From: Rhabdobacter roseus
Lineage (GTDB): Bacteria > Bacteroidota > Bacteroidia > Cytophagales > Spirosomataceae
Assembly: GCF_014202275.1 (NCBI RefSeq)
Contig: NZ_JACHGF010000002.1
Span: 434,001 to 498,000 of the forward strand
DNA: 64,000 nt
Reading direction: 5' to 3'
Part shown: positions 17,853-26,591 of the stretch, one piece after another
Layout: each line of letters starts with the position of its first letter
Position numbering within the stretch: position 1 is the stretch's first letter
Made by a program: the position numbers and the translations under genes
The notes under the pieces: generated by a model
Told to the model about the DNA's origin: nothing
Databases searched by the model: none
The model's input: only the letters and a program-made list of their open reading frames with translations

Positions 17853-18617
17853 ATGATTCGCGAAAAACTGGATTTACACGGTAAAACGGCCTTGGTCACG
17901 GGTTCGAGCCAGGGCATTGGCCGGGCCATAGCGCTGGCCCTGGCCGAATTTGGGGCCGATGTGATTGTGCATCACCACCAGAGCCCGGCCGAGGCCAAAG
18001 AAGTACTGGCAGCGGCTAAAAAACTAGGGGCCCAAGGCTTTGCCGTAGGAGCCGACCTGGGCAAGAAAGGCGCAGCCCGGCGGCTGTTTCAGGAGGTACA
18101 TAAGAAAACCAGGCAGGTAGATATTTTGGTACTTAATGCCTCCGTACAAGTACCTGCGCTCTGGCAGGACGTGACCGACGAGCAGACCGACCAGCAGCTA
18201 CACGTGAACGTAAAATCATCGTTGCAGCTCATGCAGGCCTTTGCCCCCCCTATGGTCGAGCGCGGCTGGGGACGCATCCTGACCCTGGGAAGTACCCAGC
18301 AACTGAAGCCCCACCCGGCTATGGTGGTGTACGCCGCTACCAAGTCGGCCGTGGAAAACATGGTCAAAAACATGGCCATGCAATTAGCTAACCAGGGCGT
18401 GACCGTCAATAACCTGGCACCGGGTGTCATCGACACGCCCCGGATCGACGAGCCAGTTCCTGAAATAGACGAGCGCATTGCCCAGCGAATGAGCATTCCC
18501 GAGGGAAACCCGGCTCAGCCGGAAGAATGCGCCGGGCTGGCGCTGTTTCTCTGCTCTGACGCCGGTCGTTACGTGACCGGGCAAACCATATACGTCGACG
18601 GTGGCATGAGCCTTTAA
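17853..18617 (+). CDS. SDR-family NAD(P)-dependent oxidoreductase (FabG-like)
   Basis: Short-chain dehydrogenase of 254 aa with the classical layout: cofactor motif VTGSSQGIGRAIALALAE (15-32), LNASVQVP in place of NAG near 92, catalytic Ser in LTLGSTQQ (about 147-154), YAATKSAVENM with Tyr and Lys of YxxxK near 164-168, and the C-terminal YVTGQTIYVDGGMS. The NNAG position is Asn-Ala-Ser here, which is tolerated in the family. Substrate cannot be deduced; it stands alone between two terminators. Confidence 0.92.
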   Translation: MIREKLDLHGKTALVTGSSQGIGRAIALALAEFGADVIVHHHQSPAEAKEVLAAAKKLGAQGFAVGADLGKKGAARRLFQEVHKKTRQVDILVLNASVQVPALWQDVTDEQTDQQLHVNVKSSLQLMQAFAPPMVERGWGRILTLGSTQQLKPHPAMVVYAATKSAVENMVKNMAMQLANQGVTVNNLAPGVIDTPRIDEPVPEIDERIAQRMSIPEGNPAQPEECAGLALFLCSDAGRYVTGQTIYVDGGMSL

Positions 18618-18645
18618 CTACCCGCTTTTTTCTGAGCTTCAACCG

Positions 18646-18680
18646 CAGGAAGGTACTTTATACCCTTCCTGTTTTTTTAT
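18646..18680 (+). terminator. Intrinsic terminator after the SDR gene
   Basis: Arms CAGGAAGG (18646-18653) and CCTTCCTG (18664-18671) followed by TTTTTTTAT. The loop includes a copy of the GGTACTT motif. Confidence 0.88.
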
Positions 18681-18945
18681 GCCCAGTGGCATTTACCATA
18701 CGGCGGTGAGCTCCTCATTCTTCTTTGATGAATGATATATTAAAGTTTTTTGATCCAAAATGTGATTTTTATTATTCCAACATAATGTTTAACTAATACA
18801 ATTTTACCATATACTTCCTCCCCATTGACATAGCGCTATCTTACTGACTACCAGTTACTAAAAATATTTTAAATTTTCCAAATTTCACCATTAGAACTAC
18901 AAGGACAATCCCTTATGGATGTAATTCACTTAATCTTCCTATGAT
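18681..18945 (+). other. Upstream region of the SusC/SusD operon, no gene
   Basis: AT-rich 265 bases without a credible open frame. It holds TTGACA at 18825-18830 and a 10-base palindrome ATAGCGCTAT at 18830-18839, which might be an operator. No convincing TAnnTTTG element was found. Confidence 0.4.
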
Positions 18946-21900
18946 ATGAAAAAAAGACGTTTACAAACTGGTCTGGGGGTGTTGCTCATGCTTCTCCTCT
19001 GGACAAATGGCTGGGCCCAAACTTCGCGCCTGACGGGCCGGGTCTTGAGTAGTAAGGACAATCAACCTTTGCCCGGGGTATCGATCCTGATCAAGGGTAC
19101 TACTACCGGTACCACCTCCGATGCTAACGGCGAGTATGCCCTGAATGTACCCGCCTCGGGCGTGCTGGTGGTGAGTTTTATTGGTTACCAGGGCCAGGAG
19201 GTACCCATCAACAACCGCTCGGTGCTGGACATTACGCTGCTAGAGGGCGCCACCAGCCTGGAGGAGGTCGTGGTGACGGCCCTGGGCATTCGAAAAGAGT
19301 CCAAAAAGCTGGGCTACGCCACCGCGACCGTGGCTCCGGAGCAAATCACGGTGAACCGCACAGCCAACTTCATGAACGCCTTGCAGGGAAAGATTGCCGG
19401 CGTGAACATCAGCAGCCTGGGTACCGGTCCGGGAGGTACTTCCAAGGTACGTATCCGGGGCCAATCGTCGTTCTCCGGGCAAAACTCCCCGCTTATCGTC
19501 GTGAACGGGGTACCTATTGATAATACCAACTTTGGTACCAAGCCCGGCAATGCCTCTTCCGACAATTCCGTAGGAACGAGAGGCGGCGGAAATACTTCCG
19601 ATGGCGGCGATGGTCTCAGTAGCATTAACCCGGACGACATCGAGAGTATGACCGTGTTGAAAGGGGCCACGGCCGCGGCGCTCTACGGCTCCCGAGCCAA
19701 GGATGGCGTCATCATGATCACCACTAAAACCCGGGGTGAGGGGCGCGGTATCGGTGTTTCGTACAATTCCAATTTTACGGTAGATACCCCCCTGGACTTC
19801 ACCGACTACCAGTACGAGTACGGCCAGGGTGAGAGCGGCGTGCGCCCCACGGCCCCCAACCCTACCTCGGGGCAGTGGTCGTTTGGCGAGCGTTTCCAGC
19901 CGGGGATGACGCAGGTACTTTTCGACGGTGTGACCCTTCCCTACGAACCGGTCTATAACCGCATTCGCTCTTTTTTCCGGAACGGCACCAACTTTACCAA
20001 TACCATTTCGTTGTCGTCAGCAACGGAAAAAGGCGGTTTCAACCTGTCCCTCGCCAACATGGACAACCGGGGAATTATTTCGAATAATACCTTCAACCGG
20101 AAAACCATCAACCTGGGCTTTGGCTACGATCTTTCGACCAAACTAAAAGTGACGGGCAACATCAACTACTCCAACGAGTACAACAAGAATCCGCCCGTGA
20201 TCGCTGACCAAGATAACTCCATTCCAACGAGTATCTACAACCTCGCCAACTCCATGCCGCTCAGCCTGCTCGAGGAGAAAAAAGTAGATGCCAATGGGGA
20301 TGAGTTTGTGTACTCGCGCTTCCGCAACCGGACCAACCCTTACTTCACCCTATCCAAGCAATTTCAGAATATCCGCCGCGATCGCCTCTTCGGCAACCTG
20401 GCCCTGCGGTACAACGTGCTGCCCTGGCTGTACGTTCAGGGGCGCGTGGGCCAGGATTATTGGTCGCGCGATCAGGACTACAACAACTTCCCCACCGGCC
20501 ATGCCTCGCGCCCACCCGCACCAGAGGGCTTCGTGAACGGGATGTACACCCAGGAGGCCCGTCGTTTTCGGGAGATCAATGCCGACTTTCTGGTCGGGGC
20601 CAATCGGCAATTTGGCGACTTTGGCTTTGACCTCACCCTCGGGGGTAACCACATGTACCGGCGCTCTGACCTCAACAGCGTGCAGGTGACCGACTTCGTG
20701 GTGCGGGATTTGTATACGGTCATGAATGGCCGGGTCAAAGACCCCATCTACGAGCTTTCCGAACGCTCCGTCAACTCCATCTACGGGGCCGCCGAGCTTT
20801 CCTTCAGGGACTTCCTGTACCTGAATGTAACGACCCGCAACGACTGGTTTTCGACCCTTTCTGCCGCCAACCGAAGCATTCTGTACCCTTCCGTATCGGG
20901 TAGTTTTGTGTTCTCTCAGGCCTTCGGTCAACTACCCAACTGGCTCAATTTTGGTAAAATACGGGTAGCCTACGCCGAGGTGGGGAGCGATACCGACGTT
21001 TCGCCCTACTCCAACAGCCTTTTTTACGGCATTTCGGCCAACCTTTTTCCCGGACCGACGGGAGCCTTACAACCCGTGGGTGTCATCAACGGCAATACGG
21101 TGCCTAACGCCAACCTGCGTCCGATGAGCACCGCCGAAACGGAAGTAGGTTTTGAATTAAAATTGTTTGACAACCGGGTGGGGATTGACTTTGCCGCCTA
21201 CCAGAAAATCACGCAGGACCAGATCGTTTCGGCCCAGATTTCCGATGGCTCGGGTTTTACGAATACCCTCATCAACAGCGGGCGGGGCCGTAACCGGGGA
21301 CTCGAACTGCTGCTCAATCTGGTGCCACTGCGTACCGATCAGTTTCAGTGGGAGATCAACCTGAATGGCTCCTACAACCAAACCAAGGTACTTAGCTTGC
21401 TCACGGATAACCCCGGTGAGCGCATTACCGTCGGGACGCACGTTTTCAACGGCGAGCTTCGCCAAGTGGTGGGTGAACCCATGGCCCAGTTGTACGGATT
21501 TGGGTACCGTCTGGACAACCAAGGCCGCCGGATATACGGAGCCAACGGCATTCCGCTCCGTACGCCGGATATGATCCCCTTTGGCTCCGCGATCCCAGTC
21601 TGGGTAGGTGGGATTACGAACACCTTCAATTACAAAGGCATCAACCTTTCCTTCCTGGTTGATTTCAAATTGGGTAACAAAATGATTTCGGGTACCAACT
21701 TCAACGCCGTGCGCCACGGCCTACATAAAATGACCCTGGAAGGCCGCGAGGGCGGCGTAGTGGGCGTGGGCGTGAACGAGCAGGGCGAAGTCAACACCGC
21801 GCGTGCTCCCGTGCAGGCGTACTGGGAGGTTGTTCGCTCGCTCGCGCTGGTGGAGCCCATCGTGTATAACGCGGGCTTCTGGAAATTACGCCAAATTACG

Positions 21901-22116
21901 GCGGGCTACGACGTTAGTCGGCTACTTCCCGCCAATTCCCCCATCAAGGGAGCTCGTGTAAGCTTTGTGGCCAACAACGTGTTCCTCCTGAAAAAATGGG
22001 TACCTAACATCGACCCCGAATCCTTCGGCTATGCGTCTGACAACATTAGTGGCCTGGAAGCGACCGGCTTACCCACCACGCGTTCCATGGGTTTTAATCT
22101 CAACCTGAAATTTTAA
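18946..22116 (+). CDS. SusC/RagA-family TonB-linked outer-membrane protein
   Basis: Outer-membrane barrel that imports oligomeric nutrients with its SusD partner. 1056 aa: Sec signal peptide ending WAQ (about 25), CarboxypepD_reg-like domain (LTGRVLSSKDNQPLPGVSILIKG, about 29-51), the SusC signature around LEEVVVTALGIRKESKKLGYAT (101-122), plug domain with ANFMNALQGKIAGVNI and SPLIVVNGVPID, then GATAAALYGSRAKDGVIMITTK (about 240-262) and the long barrel to the C-terminal aromatic residue. No glycoside hydrolase, sulfatase or sigma/anti-sigma pair is adjacent, so the substrate cannot be predicted. SusD follows after 12 bases. Confidence 0.96.
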   Translation: MKKRRLQTGLGVLLMLLLWTNGWAQTSRLTGRVLSSKDNQPLPGVSILIKGTTTGTTSDANGEYALNVPASGVLVVSFIGYQGQEVPINNRSVLDITLLEGATSLEEVVVTALGIRKESKKLGYATATVAPEQITVNRTANFMNALQGKIAGVNISSLGTGPGGTSKVRIRGQSSFSGQNSPLIVVNGVPIDNTNFGTKPGNASSDNSVGTRGGGNTSDGGDGLSSINPDDIESMTVLKGATAAALYGSRAKDGVIMITTKTRGEGRGIGVSYNSNFTVDTPLDFTDYQYEYGQGESGVRPTAPNPTSGQWSFGERFQPGMTQVLFDGVTLPYEPVYNRIRSFFRNGTNFTNTISLSSATEKGGFNLSLANMDNRGIISNNTFNRKTINLGFGYDLSTKLKVTGNINYSNEYNKNPPVIADQDNSIPTSIYNLANSMPLSLLEEKKVDANGDEFVYSRFRNRTNPYFTLSKQFQNIRRDRLFGNLALRYNVLPWLYVQGRVGQDYWSRDQDYNNFPTGHASRPPAPEGFVNGMYTQEARRFREINADFLVGANRQFGDFGFDLTLGGNHMYRRSDLNSVQVTDFVVRDLYTVMNGRVKDPIYELSERSVNSIYGAAELSFRDFLYLNVTTRNDWFSTLSAANRSILYPSVSGSFVFSQAFGQLPNWLNFGKIRVAYAEVGSDTDVSPYSNSLFYGISANLFPGPTGALQPVGVINGNTVPNANLRPMSTAETEVGFELKLFDNRVGIDFAAYQKITQDQIVSAQISDGSGFTNTLINSGRGRNRGLELLLNLVPLRTDQFQWEINLNGSYNQTKVLSLLTDNPGERITVGTHVFNGELRQVVGEPMAQLYGFGYRLDNQGRRIYGANGIPLRTPDMIPFGSAIPVWVGGITNTFNYKGINLSFLVDFKLGNKMISGTNFNAVRHGLHKMTLEGREGGVVGVGVNEQGEVNTARAPVQAYWEVVRSLALVEPIVYNAGFWKLRQITAGYDVSRLLPANSPIKGARVSFVANNVFLLKKWVPNIDPESFGYASDNISGLEATGLPTTRSMGFNLNLKF

Positions 22117-22128
22117 GCAGCCATTCTT

Positions 22129-23652
22129 ATGAAAAAAATATTCATTCTACTAACAGGAATCCTCCTTACGGGGTTGATTAGTTCCTGCGACAAAGGTTAC
22201 GACGAGCTCAATACCAACAAAATAGCCGTCACCACACTCAATCCCGCTTTCCTGCTCAACGACGCTATTATCCAAGCCTCCTTTCCGGCCGGTACTATGG
22301 TGTACGAAATGGGGATCGTGCAACATCTGGTCACTCCTAACTCGGGGGTACTGGCGGGCGCAAACTTCAATCAGGACAACCGAAGTGTAACGCAGGAGAT
22401 TTGGCAAAGGTACTTCCGGACCGTAGTGCGTAACACCGCAGCCATCATCGAAGCCACGGCCAATGACCCGTCTCGCAGCAACCTGTTGCAGATGGCCCGC
22501 ATCTGGCGGGCTCATGCCTTCATGGTACTGACCGACACCTACGGCGATGTACCCTACACCGATGCCGGAAAAGGGTTTATTGACCAGGTTGTTTCGCCCC
22601 GGTACGATGCCCAGGAGGTAATTTATAAGGATATTATCAAGGAGCTGACGGAGGCCTCGGCCGCGCTGGATGCCGCCAAAACGCGCGAGAACACCGACGT
22701 GCTCTATGGTGGAGACGTGGTAAAATGGCAACGACTGGGCTACTCCTTACTGCTTCGGGCGGGTATGCGCCTAACAAAGATAGATCCAGGACTAGCCCAG
22801 CAGACCGCGCAACGGGCTTTTCAGGGCGGACTGATGCAAGCCAACGCCGACAACGCCGTGGTGCGCCACAACGCCAACTACGTGAATGGCCTGGGCAATA
22901 CGCTCAACGCCACCGAGGCCAACAATATTTACCTATCGGCCCCTTTCGTGAATCATCTTAAGAATACCAACGACCCGCGGCTGCGCTCCATTGCGGTGCG
23001 CTACGTGGGAGCCAGCTCGGGCCCGCAGCAGGTAGCGGCCCGTGCAAACACCGATCCGGCTGTACAAATCGGGATGCCACTGGGTTACGATAACGGTAGC
23101 ATCAGTGGTCCTGTACAAGCCAGTGGCCTGGCCAGTTTTTATGACTATAGCCAGCTGGACCGGACACGCCTTGCCAAGCTCCAAAGCCCGATGTTCCTGG
23201 TTACCTACGCCCAGACGCAGCTTCTACTGGCCGAAGCCGTGCATCGGGGATGGATACAGGGATCGGCGGCTACCTCGTATGCCAACGGCATCCGGGCGCA
23301 TATGGAGCAGATGGCCCTCTACGATGCCAACAGCGCCATCGGCAGTGCGGCCATCGAAGCCTATGTAGCCGCCAACCCGCTCGACGCCAGCAAAGCATTG
23401 GAACAGATAAATACGCAGTATTGGATTGCGTCGCTCATGAATGGCCCCGAAACTTTTGCCAACTTCCGGCGCAGTGGCTATCCGGCCCTGACGCCCAATC
23501 CTTTTCCCGGCAAGGCCATCAAGGGCGCCTTTATTCGTCGACTCACCTACCCCAACTCGGAACTGTCGGTCAACAAGGCTAACTTCGACGAAGCCGTAGC
23601 CCGCATGGGAGCCGACGACCTCGACACCCGCGTGTGGTGGGATCGTCCCTGA
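22129..23652 (+). CDS. SusD/RagB-type outer-membrane lipoprotein (SusD_2 family)
   Basis: Surface lipoprotein lid of the SusC importer. Signal MKKIFILLTGILLTGLISSC places the lipid cysteine at residue 20. The body is the helical TPR-like fold of the SusD-like_2 family: FLLNDAIIQASF (40-51), WQRYFRTVVRNTAAIIE, ARIWRAHAFMVLTDTYGDVPYTDAG (about 125-149), and the C-terminal WIASLMNGPETFANFRRSGYP with YPNSELSVNKANFDEAVARMG. 507 aa, normal. Co-transcribed with SusC (12-base gap) and closed by a strong bidirectional terminator. Confidence 0.95.
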   Translation: MKKIFILLTGILLTGLISSCDKGYDELNTNKIAVTTLNPAFLLNDAIIQASFPAGTMVYEMGIVQHLVTPNSGVLAGANFNQDNRSVTQEIWQRYFRTVVRNTAAIIEATANDPSRSNLLQMARIWRAHAFMVLTDTYGDVPYTDAGKGFIDQVVSPRYDAQEVIYKDIIKELTEASAALDAAKTRENTDVLYGGDVVKWQRLGYSLLLRAGMRLTKIDPGLAQQTAQRAFQGGLMQANADNAVVRHNANYVNGLGNTLNATEANNIYLSAPFVNHLKNTNDPRLRSIAVRYVGASSGPQQVAARANTDPAVQIGMPLGYDNGSISGPVQASGLASFYDYSQLDRTRLAKLQSPMFLVTYAQTQLLLAEAVHRGWIQGSAATSYANGIRAHMEQMALYDANSAIGSAAIEAYVAANPLDASKALEQINTQYWIASLMNGPETFANFRRSGYPALTPNPFPGKAIKGAFIRRLTYPNSELSVNKANFDEAVARMGADDLDTRVWWDRP

Positions 23653-23670
23653 GACCAGGTTGCATTTATT

Positions 23671-23715
23671 CACTAAAAAAAATCCCCACGACGACTCGTG
23701 GGGATTTTTTTAGTG
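23671..23715. terminator. Bidirectional terminator between susD-like gene and hppA
   Basis: Arms 23671-23691 and 23696-23715 pair almost perfectly around the loop CGAC. The core is ATCCCCACGA/TCGTGGGGAT flanked by A8 and T7 runs, so it has a U-tract on both strands, as expected between convergent genes. Confidence 0.93.
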
Positions 23716-23753
23716 AAGTATAGTTTCTTTCCTGAACGGAAGATCCGTAGGTT

Positions 23754-26381
23754 TTACCGCTCCGTCACCTGAATGGCCATGCGGCGATCAGAATTTCCCA
23801 AGGCAGTCGTCTCACGCGAGGCAACCAGGTACTGATCCCCAAACCCTTCGGTTTCGATTCGTTCTTCGGCAATTCCCAGGGCAACCAGAATTTGCTTGAC
23901 CCGCTCGGCCCGCGCTACCGACAGCTGTAAAGCCTGGGCTGCGTCGCCGGTATTATCGGCGTAGCCGCCCAGTTTAATTTTAGCCGTTGGGTAGGCTTTC
24001 AGTATTTCCGCCAGGTTTTCCATCTGCTCTTTGGAATCTGCTTTTACAAACGCCTGGCCGGGTTCAAAATATAGCCGATCGAAATCAAAAGTACCTGCTT
24101 GACCAAGGGCCTTGTCTGAATTCAGAAAAGCCACCAAATCCGCTTCCAGGGCATTGCCGGTGACGGCCATAGAAAGTTCGAGGCCGTTGGGCAATTTCAT
24201 GACGGTCGTCTCGGGCACATCTACCCCCACCACCTGCGCTATGGGCGTCCCTTCTACCAGGCTGGCGGCTTCGGGGGAAGTGACGCTGATGTGAGGCGCA
24301 ATGACCAGCGATACAATGGACATGAGCTTGATCAGGATGTTCATGGAAGGACCGGAGGTATCTTTGAACGGATCACCCACGGTATCGCCGGTTACGGCCG
24401 CTTTGTGCGGCTCAGAGCCTTTAAAATACGTCTGTCCGTTAATATCCACGCCTTTTTCGAAAGATTTCTTGGCGTTGTCCCAGGCCCCACCGGCGTTGTT
24501 TTGGAAAATACCCATCAGTACGCCGGAAACCGTTACTCCCGCCAAAGTACCTCCCAGTACTTCGGGACCAAAGATAAAGCCCACAATGACCGGCACCAAC
24601 AGGGCAATGAGGCCGGGAGCGATCATCTCGCGGATGGAAGCCTGCGTAGAAATGGCCACGCATTTTTCGTACTCGGGCCGGGCGGTACCTTCCATAATGC
24701 CCGGAATTTCGCGGAACTGACGACGTACTTCTTCAACCATTTTCATGGCGGCGCGCCCTACGGCAGCAATGGCCAGGGAAGAGAAAATAAAGGGGATCAT
24801 GGCTCCTACGAAGAGGCCCGCCAGTACGTTGGCTTTGTAAATATCAATGGCCGAAATACCCGCTACCCCGCAAAAAGCGGCAAACAGCGCTAGGGACGTG
24901 AGCGCCGCCGAGGCAATGGCAAAGCCTTTGCCCGTAGCGGCCGTGGTGTTTCCTACGGCATCCAGGATGTCCGTGCGCCCGCGTACATCGGCGGGGAGGT
25001 GGCTCATTTCGGCTATTCCTCCGGCGTTATCCGCAATGGGTCCAAAGGCGTCGATGGCCAGCTGCATGGCCGTGGTGGCCATCATACCGGCCGCCGCGAT
25101 GGCTACTCCGTACAAACCGGCAAATTCGTAGCTCAGGAAGATACCCGCCGCCAGTACCAGCACCGGAATGACGGTGGATTCCATCCCTACCGACAAACCC
25201 CCGATGATGTTGGTGGCGTGGCCCGTGGATGACTGGTTCACGATGGACTGCACCGGGCGCTTGCCCATGGCAGTATAGTATTCCGTTACGGATGACATGA
25301 TGGCTCCCACAACCGAGCCCAGCAGAATGGCGTACACAACGTCCATGGCGTTGAAGTCTACGCCCCGGATCGTTAAAGTACCCGCAGGCAGCATCCAGAG
25401 GGTAAGTGGTATAGCGACGAGGAGCGTAATGATGATTGAGCCCCAGTTGCCCCGGTTGAGGGCCGACTGTACATTGCCCGAGTCACCGCTGATCCGGACG
25501 AAGAGCATACTAATGATGGAGGCGATCAAGCCCAGGCCCGCAATGAGCATCGGCAGCAAAATGGGGGCAATACCGCCGAAATCATCCTGCGAAACAATTT
25601 CCCGGCCCAGTACCATGGTAGCCAGAATGGTGGCTACGTACGAGCCAAAGAGGTCGGCACCCATACCCGCCACGTCGCCCACGTTGTCGCCCACGTTGTC
25701 GGCGATGGTAGCGGGGTTGCGCGGATCGTCTTCCGGGATACCGGCTTCAACTTTACCAACCAGGTCAGCCCCTACGTCGGCCGCTTTGGTATAAATACCA
25801 CCGCCAACCCTGGCAAACAGCGCGATGGATTCGGCCCCCAGCGAAAAACCCGCCAGTACTTCCAGTACCTTCTCCATCGGAACGCCGTTAATATCAGCTC
25901 CTTCTCCCACAAACATGTGGTAAAAAACAATGAACAAACTACCTAGCCCCAGCACGGCCAGGCTGGCTACGCCAATCCCCATCACGGAGCCGCCGGTAAA
26001 GGATACATCCAGCGCCTTACTCAAACTGGTACGGGCCGCCTGCGTCGTCCGGACGTTGGACTTGGTGGCGATGTTCATGCCAATGTAGCCCGCAAAGGCC
26101 GATATGAAGGCCCCGATCAGAAAGGCAACGCCAATGAACCAGCTCGAATTCTCGACCAGGGTGCCGGAAAAGCCCAGCAGTATACTTACGATGATACCAA
26201 ATACTATCAGGACGCGCCATTCGGCTTTCAGAAAGGCCAGTGCTCCTTCCGCAATGGCATTGGCGATTTCCTGCATACCGGGGTCACCGGCGTCCTGCTT
26301 CACTACCCAGCCGCGTTTAAAAAACATGACCAGCAGGCCGACAAGCCCCAAAACTGGTACCAAATACGTAATAGTACTCAT
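23754..26381 (-). CDS. hppA: Membrane-bound pyrophosphatase with a C-terminal OmpA domain
   Basis: Hydrolyses cytoplasmic pyrophosphate to pump Na+ or H+ outward. The first 740 residues are a complete multi-helix pyrophosphatase: [18 protein letters not shown] (about 201-218), [16 protein letters not shown] (about 227-242) and [10 protein letters not shown] near 475. The Ala after GNTT is the residue of potassium-dependent enzymes; potassium-independent ones have Lys. From about residue 764 a full OmpA peptidoglycan-binding domain follows ([43 protein letters not shown]). Both ends of this pump face the periplasm in known structures, so the domain could hold peptidoglycan. The start at 26381 (MSTITYLVP) is preferred to 26444. 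Confidence 0.95.
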   Translation of the reverse strand: MSTITYLVPVLGLVGLLVMFFKRGWVVKQDAGDPGMQEIANAIAEGALAFLKAEWRVLIVFGIIVSILLGFSGTLVENSSWFIGVAFLIGAFISAFAGYIGMNIATKSNVRTTQAARTSLSKALDVSFTGGSVMGIGVASLAVLGLGSLFIVFYHMFVGEGADINGVPMEKVLEVLAGFSLGAESIALFARVGGGIYTKAADVGADLVGKVEAGIPEDDPRNPATIADNVGDNVGDVAGMGADLFGSYVATILATMVLGREIVSQDDFGGIAPILLPMLIAGLGLIASIISMLFVRISGDSGNVQSALNRGNWGSIIITLLVAIPLTLWMLPAGTLTIRGVDFNAMDVVYAILLGSVVGAIMSSVTEYYTAMGKRPVQSIVNQSSTGHATNIIGGLSVGMESTVIPVLVLAAGIFLSYEFAGLYGVAIAAAGMMATTAMQLAIDAFGPIADNAGGIAEMSHLPADVRGRTDILDAVGNTTAATGKGFAIASAALTSLALFAAFCGVAGISAIDIYKANVLAGLFVGAMIPFIFSSLAIAAVGRAAMKMVEEVRRQFREIPGIMEGTARPEYEKCVAISTQASIREMIAPGLIALLVPVIVGFIFGPEVLGGTLAGVTVSGVLMGIFQNNAGGAWDNAKKSFEKGVDINGQTYFKGSEPHKAAVTGDTVGDPFKDTSGPSMNILIKLMSIVSLVIAPHISVTSPEAASLVEGTPIAQVVGVDVPETTVMKLPNGLELSMAVTGNALEADLVAFLNSDKALGQAGTFDFDRLYFEPGQAFVKADSKEQMENLAEILKAYPTAKIKLGGYADNTGDAAQALQLSVARAERVKQILVALGIAEERIETEGFGDQYLVASRETTALGNSDRRMAIQVTER

Positions 26382-26591
26382 GCGCAAAATGATTTGGTTA
26401 ATGGTTCTGAAAAAATCGTGTAAATATAGAAGTTGGCCCCCCATAAAAAAAATGAACCCGGCTCTCAGATTGGTTATTTTATATAGTTTTTAGGAAAATA
26501 TCGAGAAATAAAGGGGGCCGTATTGCAACTTTACCCGCTATATCAGTAGTTTAGACCTTGATACGTACCAACCCACTCGCTTCCCTTCCTT

